Source: a bacterium (GTDB taxonomy: Bacteria; Auribacterota; UBA3054). Taken from it: 64,000 nt of DNA. Position 1 is the first letter of the stretch; every line of letters begins with the position of its first letter. The stretch spans positions 255,056 through 319,055 of the forward strand of contig JAFYXV010000002.1 of assembly GCA_017557885.1 (NCBI GenBank). Direction: 5' to 3'. Position numbers and translations under genes: made by a program. This document shows positions 25,554-33,854 of this stretch, piece by piece. Under the pieces are notes generated by a model. That model had not been told where the DNA came from. It did no database searches and saw only the letters and a list, made by a program, of their open reading frames with translations.

Positions 25554-26160
25554 ATTCTTTCTCTTCCTCAGTCTTCTCGCCGGCGTAATGCGTCATCGTC
25601 AGAGTGTCGCTGACAACATAGCTGGGAAAAGCGCTGTGATAGTTCGGGTCATAGGACACGACGTCCGCGCCAGTGGGGCTTATAATAAGGGCCTGCTGGC
25701 CGCCGACGGGACGCTGGTCCCTGACGACCAACGTGTCAGCCTTTATCCTGTCCTTCCTGGGATTGCGCAGCAAAAAATCGCAATTGGTTCCGGAAAGCCT
25801 GACTATCTCCTCGGGAGTCGAGGCGTACCTCAAAAGCCCGAAGGGCGTCATGACAATGTGCGTCTTCAGGTGGGCGGCGCGGTATTGGGAGAGTTCGTTC
25901 TCCCTTCTCCTGCTCCGCTCCACCACGGCCTTCACTCCCAAAAGCGCCTTGTCGCTGGCTAAAAGCGCGATGGCGGTAGGCAGGTCGAAACTGTAATAAA
26001 GCGTGGAGAGCTTTATGAGCAGCTTCATGGAAGCCAGGCTGCGGCTGTTCTCTATGTTGGAGAGAAAGCGGTAATTAATGTTGAGCTTATCTGACAATTC
26101 CTTGATCGTCAGTCTTTCGGCGCGCCGAAAAGCTTTTAAAAATCGGGCTGATTTGTTCAT
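25552..26160 (-). CDS. XRE-family HTH protein with S24-like or unknown C-terminal half
   Basis: A 202-residue protein. Residues 5-60 (FLKAFRRAERLTIKELSDKL, NINYRFLSNIENSRSLASMKLL) form a helix-turn-helix of the lambda/P22 repressor type. The C-terminal half reads RIKADTLVVRDQRPVGGQQALIISPTGADVVSYDP. This is a strand pattern like S24 peptidase-type repressor tails (LexA/CI), but no Ser-Lys catalytic pair is clear. The last 12 residues are acidic. The stop codon lies within the T-run of the opposite terminator. It may regulate the ATP-grasp gene or the calcium-repeat paralogue; this is inference. The target is unknown. Confidence 0.82.
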   Translation of the reverse strand: MNKSARFLKAFRRAERLTIKELSDKLNINYRFLSNIENSRSLASMKLLIKLSTLYYSFDLPTAIALLASDKALLGVKAVVERSRRRENELSQYRAAHLKTHIVMTPFGLLRYASTPEEIVRLSGTNCDFLLRNPRKDRIKADTLVVRDQRPVGGQQALIISPTGADVVSYDPNYHSAFPSYVVSDTLTMTHYAGEKTEEEKE

Positions 26161-26208
26161 ATCATCCTCATTCTTTAAGAAAATTAATAGAAGATTTTTT
26201 CAGGAATA

Positions 26209-26236
26209 ATTTTACTCACGCAAAAAATAAACGCAA
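26209..26236 (-). promoter_or_regulatory. Promoter of the XRE-type gene
   Basis: On the minus strand TTGCGT (26236-26231), a 16-nt spacer and TAAAAT (26214-26209) lie 49 nt before the ATG at 26160. The leader contains GAGGATG just before the start. Confidence 0.55.
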
Positions 26237-26420
26237 GATTTTGTAAAACAACTATTTATTCCTGTGTAACAAATGATCCGAAACGCAAAAAGCGCCGGGA
26301 GCCCAAAAACGCCTGTAACGACGCAAAACCTGTCTGGCAAAGGGAAAAAGACTCCCGCGCCCGATCGAAGTCAAAAGAACTCCCCTTTTAAGGCGCTATT
26401 AAAAATACAAGCCTCGGATA
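26237..26420. other. Non-coding interval
   Basis: About 185 nt between the XRE promoter and the terminator of the next gene. A 61-codon plus-strand frame exists at 26273-26458 but it lacks a ribosome site and runs into the terminator, so I see no gene here. Confidence 0.6.
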
Positions 26421-26454
26421 TAAAAAAACGGGCCGCGCTTACAAGCGGGCCCGT
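26421..26454 (-). terminator. Terminator of the second calcium-repeat gene
   Basis: A GC-rich hairpin (about 26428-26438 with 26443-26454, one mismatch) is followed on the minus strand by seven T (26428-26422). Confidence 0.85.
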
Positions 26455-26467
26455 TTGAGAATTCCAA

Positions 26468-28081
26468 TTACTTGGGGTTGGGCGGCTCTTCCAAGGCCGG
26501 AAGAACATTTAGGATGAAGACCTTCTTGCGGGTGGTTTTGTTCTGATCCCGCATGCCGATGGTGAACTTGTATGTTCCTTCCCTTTCCGGAAGGCCAAGC
26601 AGCAGGCCGTCCTCTTTAAGGAGGAATCCCGGAGGATTGCCGGGAGTCAGCATCATCGTTTCATAGGGCGGCGCGCCGCCGGATGCCTTGAAGTTGAAGT
26701 AATACTGCTCTTTTATCCTGGCGTCGGGAAGTTTTTCCGGCGTGGTGAATCTGAAAGGAACGCTCGCGGGGTCGCTTGGATCAGAATCAGCCACGACTTC
26801 GTCGTTGTCGCAGTACCCGTCCTCGTCGGTGTCGAACATTCCGCTGTTGGGCAAATACCTGAAAAGTTTGCTGGCGCCGCAGGAAGCCTTGCCCTTGGCG
26901 TTTTCGCAGGCCACCTGCCAGATGTAAGTGCCGGGAAGTTCCGGCCTGAAGATATAGCGGTTTTTCTTCAGGGCCTTGTCTTCAAAGGGCGTCAGCTCTC
27001 CCTGGGATCTGAAATAGACCCTGAGATGGTAAATAAGATCATCCTCCGAGGCGTGCCAGTTCAAAAGGATCTCGTTTTCCGTAAGTATCTCCTCGCCTTC
27101 TTCAGGCAAAGTCAATTCAGGAACGGAGGGCGCGCAGTCTTTCAAGGGGTTTTTGATGATCAGATTGCTTTTCCAATATCCGTCCTTGTCCCTGACCCTG
27201 ATCTTTTCCTGAGCGGGCTGATCTGGGGAAGCCGGAGGAAGGATCACGGTGAAGTCCAGGGGAACGGAATAGCGGGACAAGAAAAGGCAGCCCTGCATGT
27301 CGAAGGGCATGAAAAGGCCCTCCGTCAGTTCGCAGCCCTGGGCTTTGGCGGGAAAGATCTTTGCCGGCATATTGTTCAGACTGCTTATGCAAAGCATCCC
27401 GGTGACGGAGGTGTGGGCGAAGAAGACCGCCGTGACAGTGGCGGTGAGGGCCGCGCCTTCTTTCAAGGTTATTTCGGCGGGAGAAAAGAGCGCTATTTTT
27501 TTATCCGGCTTCATGAAGGGGCAGGTCCCCATTTCGAATTCCTTCTCGTTGGAAAAGGAATCCCCGTCGTAGTCTTTCCTCTTGGGAATGAGGCCTTCCG
27601 TGGACAAGCCCAGAAGCAGGGCTTTCTGCTGCCACCACAGGACCCAGTCTTCATAGCCGGCGCGCATAAAAGGCTTCGTCGGAAAAGGGTCTTCCAGATC
27701 GGACAGGCCGTCTCCGTCCGTGTCGTAAAAAAGCGGATTGGTGTGGGGGATCTTTTGCCCGAGGGATCCTTTCAAACGGTAGGCCAGGAGCTCCTCCCCG
27801 TCCAGAAGGCCGTCCCCGTCCGTGTCGGGGTTCTTGGGATTCGTGCTGTAGGCTATTACTTCATTCTCATTCAGAAGGCCGTCTCCGTCCAGATCGTCCT
27901 CGGCGGATTTCCCGGCTACCCTGTCGTAAATAGAGGAGATGGTTTTTTCTTTCTTGACTTTGGGTGCTGCGTCCTGGAGGACGTCGTCTATGAAGTTCAC
28001 AGCCGCGGCGGGCTTCTGCTCGGCGCCAAAGCTTATAAGGGCGGCGAGGGAGATGAACATCAGCAATGTTTTTCTGCTCAT
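26468..28081 (-). CDS. Secreted calcium-repeat (TSP3-like) and Ig-like protein, paralogue
   Basis: A 537-residue paralogue of the protein at 22354-24078, encoded on the opposite strand. It has signal peptide MSRKTLLMFISLAALISFGAE. TSP3-like repeats fill about residues 55-135 (DDLDGDGLLNENEVIA, PDTDGDGLLDGEEL, YDTDGDGLSDLEDPFP). A beta-rich region follows, then a fibronectin-like segment beginning PSVPELTLPEEGEEILTENE. A late calcium repeat (DTDEDGYCDNDEVVADSDPSDP) comes next. The final He_PIG-like Ig domain reads YETMMLTPGNPPGFLLKEDGLLLGLPEREGTYKFTI. Calcium would be expected to stiffen the repeats outside the cell. There is no sorting tail. Confidence 0.9.
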   Translation of the reverse strand: MSRKTLLMFISLAALISFGAEQKPAAAVNFIDDVLQDAAPKVKKEKTISSIYDRVAGKSAEDDLDGDGLLNENEVIAYSTNPKNPDTDGDGLLDGEELLAYRLKGSLGQKIPHTNPLFYDTDGDGLSDLEDPFPTKPFMRAGYEDWVLWWQQKALLLGLSTEGLIPKRKDYDGDSFSNEKEFEMGTCPFMKPDKKIALFSPAEITLKEGAALTATVTAVFFAHTSVTGMLCISSLNNMPAKIFPAKAQGCELTEGLFMPFDMQGCLFLSRYSVPLDFTVILPPASPDQPAQEKIRVRDKDGYWKSNLIIKNPLKDCAPSVPELTLPEEGEEILTENEILLNWHASEDDLIYHLRVYFRSQGELTPFEDKALKKNRYIFRPELPGTYIWQVACENAKGKASCGASKLFRYLPNSGMFDTDEDGYCDNDEVVADSDPSDPASVPFRFTTPEKLPDARIKEQYYFNFKASGGAPPYETMMLTPGNPPGFLLKEDGLLLGLPEREGTYKFTIGMRDQNKTTRKKVFILNVLPALEEPPNPK

Positions 28082-28109
28082 AAAATTCCCTTGAAAAATT
28101 GTTTCTTTA

Positions 28110-28115
28110 ATTATA
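28110..28115 (-). promoter_or_regulatory. Possible -10 for the second calcium-repeat gene
   Basis: TATAAT on the minus strand at 28115-28110 lies 28 nt before the ATG at 28081. A second TAAAAT (28125-28120) is close by. Neither has a clear -35. Confidence 0.4.
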
Positions 28116-28182
28116 ACGAATTTTAGGCCTCAAAGCGGAAAAAGGCCGGCTGCGGCTTTATGGTTTTTACACCTTTGGTTTA

Positions 28183-28191
28183 TGATAAAAT
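28183..28191 (+). promoter_or_regulatory. Extended -10 element of the 11-gene operon; leaderless transcript predicted
   Basis: TGATAAAAT at 28183-28191 ends 6 nt before the ATG at 28198. A start site 7 nt downstream of the -10 would fall on the A of the ATG itself. No ribosome-binding site precedes the ATG. Confidence 0.6.
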
Positions 28192-28197
28192 AATAAT

Positions 28198-29385
28198 ATG
28201 CGTATTTATATCCGTAAATATCTTTGCCTGGCGGCCCTCTTCTTCTGCGCCTTATCGGCACACTCGGAGGGAAGGGACGCTTTGACAAAAAAGCACATAT
28301 CCTACGGCAACGCCGCTCTGGAAGAGGCGGATTACAAGAGCGCGGTGGAGTATTACGAAAAGGCTCTCGCGGAAGATCCCGATTCCAAAAGCGTCATGTA
28401 CTCCCTGGGCGTCCTCTACATCCAGACCGGCGACACCGGGAAGGCCTCGGAGCTTTTCATGAATTACCTGGAGCGCTACCCGCTGGACGTGGACGGCCTT
28501 TTCGGGCTTAGCAACGTCTATATCCTGGAGGGCGAATACGAGAAAGCCTGCCGCCTTCTGACCCAGGCCGCCTCCCAGGACAAGAAGAACGAGGCCCTGC
28601 GCAGGAACCTGGGTTACGCCCAGCTGCAGAGCGGCTACGTTCAGGCCGCCAAGAAAACTCTCCTGGACTTGACGGCGGAGTTCCCCTCCAACCGCCTGAC
28701 CCGCTTCGACCTCGCCCTGGCCTACGCTGCGGAAAAGGATTACCCCAACGCCCTCAAGCAGGTCAAGGCCGGGCTTATGATGTCCCCGGACGCGGAAGGG
28801 AAACTGATCTACGGAGACCTTCTGGATCTGGCCGGCGGCGCGCTTTTGGAAGAAGCCATCGGCCACTTCCGCAAAAACGAGATGGAAAAAGCCATCGCCA
28901 TACTGGAGCCTCTCTGCAACCAGTATCCAGATTACGCCAGAGCCCAGGCCTACCTGGGCCACGCCTGCAATTTTAAATTTCCGCCGGACCGGGAAAAAGC
29001 GGAGAAAGCTTACCGCGCCGCCCTTCAGGCTTCCCGCTTCGTTCCTGTCACGCCTCAGGATTTCGCCGTGATTTACGACAACCTGGGCTCCATAGTGCTG
29101 CGAAAAGGAAATACGGAGGAAGCGGAGAGCTACTACCGCTCGGGCATCGCCCAGGAGAGCGACTACGCTCCGGTCTATTTTAATTTCGGCCTCCTGCGGG
29201 CCCACAAGGGCGCTTTCACGGAAGCTTCCGTGGCGCTGATGGACGCCGTCAGAAGAGACCCCCACATGGAAAGCTACATCGCCGGCCATCCCAAGCTGGC
29301 CGCTTTCCGTTCCAGCGTCGATTACACTAACTTGGTAAATACAATCAAAAAGGAGATCGCCAAAGATGAGCAAAGCAAAGATTAA
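28198..29385 (+). CDS. Exported TPR-repeat protein
   Basis: This 395-residue protein has an N-terminal signal segment (YLCLAALFFCALSAHSEG) and about eight tetratricopeptide repeats. Examples are HISYGNAALEEADYKSAVEYYEKALAEDP (residues 33-61) and AVIYDNLGSIVLRKGNTEEAESYYRSGIA (residues 285-315). TPRs bind partner proteins, often in envelope complexes. It is the first gene of an 11-gene run. The last 20 bases overlap the start of the phosphohexomutase gene. No function can be given beyond a likely scaffold role in the periplasm. Confidence 0.88.
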   Translation: MRIYIRKYLCLAALFFCALSAHSEGRDALTKKHISYGNAALEEADYKSAVEYYEKALAEDPDSKSVMYSLGVLYIQTGDTGKASELFMNYLERYPLDVDGLFGLSNVYILEGEYEKACRLLTQAASQDKKNEALRRNLGYAQLQSGYVQAAKKTLLDLTAEFPSNRLTRFDLALAYAAEKDYPNALKQVKAGLMMSPDAEGKLIYGDLLDLAGGALLEEAIGHFRKNEMEKAIAILEPLCNQYPDYARAQAYLGHACNFKFPPDREKAEKAYRAALQASRFVPVTPQDFAVIYDNLGSIVLRKGNTEEAESYYRSGIAQESDYAPVYFNFGLLRAHKGAFTEASVALMDAVRRDPHMESYIAGHPKLAAFRSSVDYTNLVNTIKKEIAKDEQSKD

Positions 29386-30772
29386 ATTCGGTACTTCCGG
29401 CTGGCGCGCTATTTTAGCCGAGGATTTCACCTTCGAGAACGCCGCCCGGGTCATAGACGCCATAATCCTCTACCTCCGCTCCACCAAAAAAGAGCATCTT
29501 TCCGTGGCGGTGGGCTCCGACGCCCGCTTCCTGGGCAAGGAGTTCAGGGAAAGGACCGCCAGGCAGTTCGCCAAGGCCGGCATCGACGTTTACTGTACCG
29601 AAAGGGACTGCCCCACGCCCGTTTTGTCTTTCTGCGTGCGCTCCATGGGGCTTGACGGCGCCGTCAACTACACCGCCTCCCACAACCCCGCGGAATACCA
29701 GGGCCTCAAATTCTCCGTGGAGCACGGGGAAGGCGCCGGCACGGAAGTGACGAAATTCATCGAGAGCCACATCGACGAGCCTCTTGCGCCCTCAGAGAGG
29801 GAAGGCAAGATCGTCATGCTGGATCCCAGGGAAGCCTACTTTGCGGAGATCTCCAAAATGGTGGATCTCTCCGCCATCAGAAAAGCCAATCTGAAAGTGG
29901 CCTGCGACGTTTTGTACGGCACCGGCAGAGAGTATCTCGACGAGATGCTGAGAAGAGCCGGCGCGGAGGTCACCATCCTCCACAACTGGGTGAATCCTTC
30001 CTTCGGCGGCCGCCGGCCGGAACCCGCCGCGGAAAACATGCCGGAGCTTATCCAAATGGTCAAGGAAGGCCCCTACGCCCTGGGCTTGGGCACTGACGGC
30101 GACGCCGACCGCTTCGGCATCGTGGACGGCGACGGAACTTTCTACAACGCCAACCAGGTCCTGTGCCTGGTCTCCTGGCACCTTGCCAAGAACCGCGGTT
30201 TGAAAGGCGCCATCGTGCGCAGCGTGGCCACCACCGGTTATCTCGACCGCCTGGCGAAATATCTCGGCGCGGAGCTTATTGAAGTTCCCGTGGGCTTCAA
30301 ATACATCGCCCCCTACGTCCTGGAAGGCAAAGTGCTTCTGGGCGGCGAGGAGAGCGGCGGCCTGACCATCGGCGCCCACATTCCGGAAAAGGACGGCATC
30401 CTGGCCTGCCTTTTGATCACGGAATTGGTGGCAATATCCGGAAAATCCCTGGGCGAGACCATGGAGGAGATCAAAGCCGCCATCGGCACGGTCTGGACCG
30501 GCAGGACGGATCTTTTCCTCACGCCGGAAAACAAAGCGAAGATCCTGGAGGCCGTCGCCAAAGAGGAAGGCGACACTTTCCTTGGCCGCAAGGTCGTTTC
30601 CACAAACCGCATGGACGGCCACAAATTCTGCTTTGAAAACAACGAATGGGTGCTCATAAGGCCCTCCGGCACGGAGCCCATCATCAGGTGTTACGTGGAA
30701 AGCAACACCAAAGAGGAAGGCGAAAAACTCACAGCCGACCTTAAGAATTACACGGATCAGTTCACGAAATAA
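29366..30772 (+). CDS. Phosphoglucomutase/phosphomannomutase family enzyme
   Basis: A 468-residue alpha-D-phosphohexomutase with four-domain layout. Seen motifs are the phosphoserine loop VNYTASHNPAEYQGLKFS near residue 105, the metal-binding loop GTDGDADRFGIVDGDG near residue 242, the sugar-binding loop GGEESGGLT near 330, and the phosphate-binding RPSGTEPIIRCYVES near the C-terminus. It interconverts hexose 1- and 6-phosphates to supply sugar nucleotides. Whether the substrate is glucose, mannose or glucosamine cannot be told from sequence alone. It overlaps the TPR gene by 20 nt and precedes dxr by 3 nt. Confidence 0.93.
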   Translation: MSKAKIKFGTSGWRAILAEDFTFENAARVIDAIILYLRSTKKEHLSVAVGSDARFLGKEFRERTARQFAKAGIDVYCTERDCPTPVLSFCVRSMGLDGAVNYTASHNPAEYQGLKFSVEHGEGAGTEVTKFIESHIDEPLAPSEREGKIVMLDPREAYFAEISKMVDLSAIRKANLKVACDVLYGTGREYLDEMLRRAGAEVTILHNWVNPSFGGRRPEPAAENMPELIQMVKEGPYALGLGTDGDADRFGIVDGDGTFYNANQVLCLVSWHLAKNRGLKGAIVRSVATTGYLDRLAKYLGAELIEVPVGFKYIAPYVLEGKVLLGGEESGGLTIGAHIPEKDGILACLLITELVAISGKSLGETMEEIKAAIGTVWTGRTDLFLTPENKAKILEAVAKEEGDTFLGRKVVSTNRMDGHKFCFENNEWVLIRPSGTEPIIRCYVESNTKEEGEKLTADLKNYTDQFTK

Positions 30773-30775
30773 AAA

Positions 30776-31906
30776 ATGCCGTCCCTTTCCATCCTAGGAT
30801 CCACCGGCAGCATCGGACGCTCCGCCCTGGACGTCGTCAGGCTGCACGCCGGGCGCTTTCAGATAAAAGCGCTGGCGGCCGGTCATTTTTCCGATCTCCT
30901 CGCCGGGCAGATCAGGGAGTTCTCTCCCGATATCGCGGCGGTGAAAGACCCCTCCGGCGCAAAGGAACTGCAGAAGCTTTTCCCCTCCCTTGAGGTGCGC
31001 TCCGGGAGCGAAGGCGTCGCTTCCCTGGGATGCGTCGGCGACATCGTGCTTCTCTCCGTGGTGGGAGTCGCCGGGCTTCAGCCCGCCCTCAATGCCGTCA
31101 GGAATAAAAAACGCCTGGCCATCGCCACCAAGGAAGCGCTGGTCGCGGGAGGCGAAATGATCATGGCGGAAGCCAAAAGATCCGGCGCGGAAGTTATTCC
31201 GGTGGACAGCGAGCACAGCGCCATTTTCCAATGCCTCATAGCCAACGGCCGCAAAGCTCCGGAGGAGATCGCCAACCTGATCATCACGGCTTCCGGAGGC
31301 CCCTTCCGGGGCAAAACGGCGGATTATCTGGAAAAAGTCACCCCCGAGGAAGCATTGGCGCATCCCGTTTGGAGAATGGGCAAAAAGATCTCCATAGATT
31401 CCGCCACCATGATGAACAAAGGGTTGGAAGTCATCGAGGCCTCCCGGCTCTACAACGTCCCGGGAGAAAAGATCAAAGTCCTACTTCACCCCCAGTCCAT
31501 AGTCCACTCCCTGGTGGAGTTCGCGGACGGCGCCCAGCTGGCCCAGCTTTCCCTGCCGGACATGCGCTTGGCGATCCAGTATGCCCTGACCTTCCCGGAA
31601 AGAGCCAAATCTCCCGTTAAGCCTCTCGATCTCTCGGAGGTGGGAAAATTGGAATTCTTCCCGCCGGATCTTGTGAACTTCCCCTCCCTGGAACTGGCTT
31701 ACCGCGCCCTCAAGGAGGGCGGCGTCGCTCCGGCTGTTTTGAGCGGAGCCAACGAAAGGGCGGTCGGCGATTTCCTGGAGGGCCGGATCTCCTTTAACCA
31801 AATACCCCGCTTTGTGGAGCGAAAGCTTGATGCGGCGCCGAGGATCCCCTCCCCGACCCTTGAGGACATCATTATGGCCGACAGCTTCGCCAGAGAGCGC
31901 GCTTAA
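30776..31906 (+). CDS. dxr: 1-deoxy-D-xylulose 5-phosphate reductoisomerase
   Basis: This 376-residue enzyme makes 2-C-methyl-D-erythritol 4-phosphate using NADPH, the second step of the MEP pathway to isoprenoids. The NADPH-binding GSTGSIGRSALDVV is at residues 8-21. The active-site stretches IPVDSEHSAIFQCL, ITASGGPFRGK and ISIDSATMMNKGLEVIEASRLY are intact, followed by the flexible HPQSIVHSLVEF. It is of normal length. Both dxr and dxs are in the same run of genes, with rseP and xseB between them. Confidence 0.97.
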   Translation: MPSLSILGSTGSIGRSALDVVRLHAGRFQIKALAAGHFSDLLAGQIREFSPDIAAVKDPSGAKELQKLFPSLEVRSGSEGVASLGCVGDIVLLSVVGVAGLQPALNAVRNKKRLAIATKEALVAGGEMIMAEAKRSGAEVIPVDSEHSAIFQCLIANGRKAPEEIANLIITASGGPFRGKTADYLEKVTPEEALAHPVWRMGKKISIDSATMMNKGLEVIEASRLYNVPGEKIKVLLHPQSIVHSLVEFADGAQLAQLSLPDMRLAIQYALTFPERAKSPVKPLDLSEVGKLEFFPPDLVNFPSLELAYRALKEGGVAPAVLSGANERAVGDFLEGRISFNQIPRFVERKLDAAPRIPSPTLEDIIMADSFARERA

Positions 31907-31927
31907 CAAAAAAACAACAGTCTATTC

Positions 31928-33565
31928 ATGCTGACTTTCGTATATTTCTGCATCGTATTGGGCCTTCTGGTCTGCGTCCATGAATTCGGGCACTTCGCCG
32001 CCGCCAAACTTTGCGGCGTCTATGTCCACCGCTTTTCCATCGGCTTCGGCCCGGCCATTCTGAAGTGGCAGGGCAAGGAGACCGCCTACACCATCGCCTG
32101 CATCCCGCTGGGCGGCTTCGTGCAGATGGCCGGGCAGAGCGACCTGCCGGACGAGGAGGAGGACGAGCTGAACAAGGACGTTCCCAAGGACCGCTTTTAC
32201 ACTTCCAAGAAGATCTGGCAGCGCCTCCTGATCATCCTGGCCGGCCCGGGCATGAACTTAATTTTCGCCCTGCCCCTGGCCGTCGCCATTCTCTGCTACG
32301 GGCAGAGCACCACCATCACGCCCAACGGCATCGTGGTCTCTGAGATCATTCAGGAATCCCCCGCGGAAAAAGCCGGCTTGCTGCCCGGCGACAGGATATT
32401 GGCTGTCGACGGCGAAAGCGTCACGACCTGGAACAAATTCGTGGAGACCATCAGGGCCAAAATTTACAGCGACATCACCCTCAGGGTGGAAAGGAACGGC
32501 GAGGAGCTTACCCTTGAAGCCTACCCGGAACTGAACGAGGAAAAAGGCTACCTGGGGCTGGGCTTCATGATGCTGCCGCCCCCTCAGGTGGAAAGTTTGG
32601 AAAACAGCGACTCCCCCTTGAAGAAAGGCGACGTGGTTCTCTCCATAGACGGCCGCCCGCTTTCCGACTGCTCCGTGGACGGCATGGTGAGATTGCTTTT
32701 GAATTCCCCCAACACCAACATCACGGTCAGAGTGGCCAACTACAAAGCCCGCCGCAAGACCGACGAGACCGCCGTCCCCGAGGAAAGGACGGTGACCTTC
32801 CCCGTAGGGGAAAAGAAAAAATGCGAATATTTCGACATCCTCAACATCGACGGCCGGGCGCGCTTCGTCCCCAGGAGCGGCGCTCCGGATGAATTCTGGG
32901 AGCTTGCGGGCGCCAAAGTCCTGGCCTTGAACAAAAGGCCCCTGGAGCTTTCCGCCGGCGATTATTTTGCCGACATCCCCGTGGGCTGCGTGACGGCTTA
33001 CGTGGCCGTGGCGGTCCAAAGCGGACGCTACAAAAGGGAGACCGTCGTGACCAGCGTGGTCTCCCGGATCGATTATTTCGGACACGCCGGCATCGGCTTC
33101 CGCTCCGCCTCGGAAATGGTCTGCGAGCCCTTCGGCGCGGCTCTGGCTCACTCTCCCAGGAAAGCCTGGAGCAAAGTCGCGGAGACTTTCAGGACGCTGA
33201 AGCTTCTTTTCACCGGCTCGTTGAAAGTCAACAATCTCTCCGGCCCGGTGGGCATCGCCCGCATGACCGGAGTCGCCGCGGCCCTGGGCTTCGACGTGCT
33301 TTTGAATTTTGTGCTTTTGATCACCGTCAACCTGGGCGTCCTGAACCTTCTGCCCCTGCCGGTCCTGGACGGCGGGCACGTGGTCCTTCTTATCGCGGAA
33401 GGCATAAGGGGCAAAGCCCTTCCGGAAAAATTCCTCATCTGGTACCAAAGGATCGGGCTGATCTTTATCCTGGCGCTCTTCGCGCTGGTCATGATGAACG
33501 ATATCGGGCGCTGGATCAGGGAAAGCGAATTTTTAGGAACGCTGCTCGGCAAGTTTTTCCATTAA
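31928..33565 (+). CDS. RseP-like site-2 metalloprotease with PDZ domains
   Basis: A 545-residue intramembrane zinc protease. The metal-binding HEFGH is at residues 18-22 in the first helix, and the conserved NLLPLPVLDGGHVV lies in the C-terminal membrane part. Between them are PDZ domains, the first beginning near VVSEIIQESPAEKAGLLPGD (residue 138) and a second near PLKKGDVVLSIDG (residue 232). It is about 100 residues longer than E. coli RseP, mainly in the periplasmic part. Such proteases release membrane-bound regulators or clear signal peptides. The order dxr-rseP matches many bacterial genomes. Confidence 0.94.
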   Translation: MLTFVYFCIVLGLLVCVHEFGHFAAAKLCGVYVHRFSIGFGPAILKWQGKETAYTIACIPLGGFVQMAGQSDLPDEEEDELNKDVPKDRFYTSKKIWQRLLIILAGPGMNLIFALPLAVAILCYGQSTTITPNGIVVSEIIQESPAEKAGLLPGDRILAVDGESVTTWNKFVETIRAKIYSDITLRVERNGEELTLEAYPELNEEKGYLGLGFMMLPPPQVESLENSDSPLKKGDVVLSIDGRPLSDCSVDGMVRLLLNSPNTNITVRVANYKARRKTDETAVPEERTVTFPVGEKKKCEYFDILNIDGRARFVPRSGAPDEFWELAGAKVLALNKRPLELSAGDYFADIPVGCVTAYVAVAVQSGRYKRETVVTSVVSRIDYFGHAGIGFRSASEMVCEPFGAALAHSPRKAWSKVAETFRTLKLLFTGSLKVNNLSGPVGIARMTGVAAALGFDVLLNFVLLITVNLGVLNLLPLPVLDGGHVVLLIAEGIRGKALPEKFLIWYQRIGLIFILALFALVMMNDIGRWIRESEFLGTLLGKFFH

Positions 33566-33585
33566 TCACAAAAGGCTGAAGTTTT

Positions 33586-33852
33586 ATGTCTGAGAAAAAG
33601 GAAACCAAACAAACCAAGATGTCCTTCGAGGACGCCCTGGACAAACTGCAGAAGATAGTCGAGAAGATCGAGGAAGGCGAACTGAGCCTCAACGAATGCC
33701 TCGCGGAATACGAGGAAGGCATCAAGCTGGCCACTTTCTGTTCGCAGGAACTGAAGGCCGCCAAAGCCAAAGTGGAAAAACTGCAGAAGGAAAACGACGG
33801 CGCCGTGGAAGCCCTGGAATGCGAGATCTCCGCCGCCAGAAGCGAGGAATAG
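33586..33852 (+). CDS. xseB: Exodeoxyribonuclease VII small subunit
   Basis: An 88-residue protein matching XseB, seen as SFEDALDKLQKIVEKIEEGELSLNECLAEYEEGIKL, then a helical acidic C-terminus. It binds XseA to form the single-strand nuclease exonuclease VII. XseA is not in the window. It lies 20 nt after rseP and 2 nt before dxs, an arrangement often seen, in which xseB precedes isoprenoid genes (ispA or dxs). Confidence 0.94.
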   Translation: MSEKKETKQTKMSFEDALDKLQKIVEKIEEGELSLNECLAEYEEGIKLATFCSQELKAAKAKVEKLQKENDGAVEALECEISAARSEE

Positions 33853-33854
33853 AA

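Noticed and set aside
26273-26458. 61-codon plus-strand frame near the terminator
   Set aside because: No ribosome site; ends inside a terminator hairpin.
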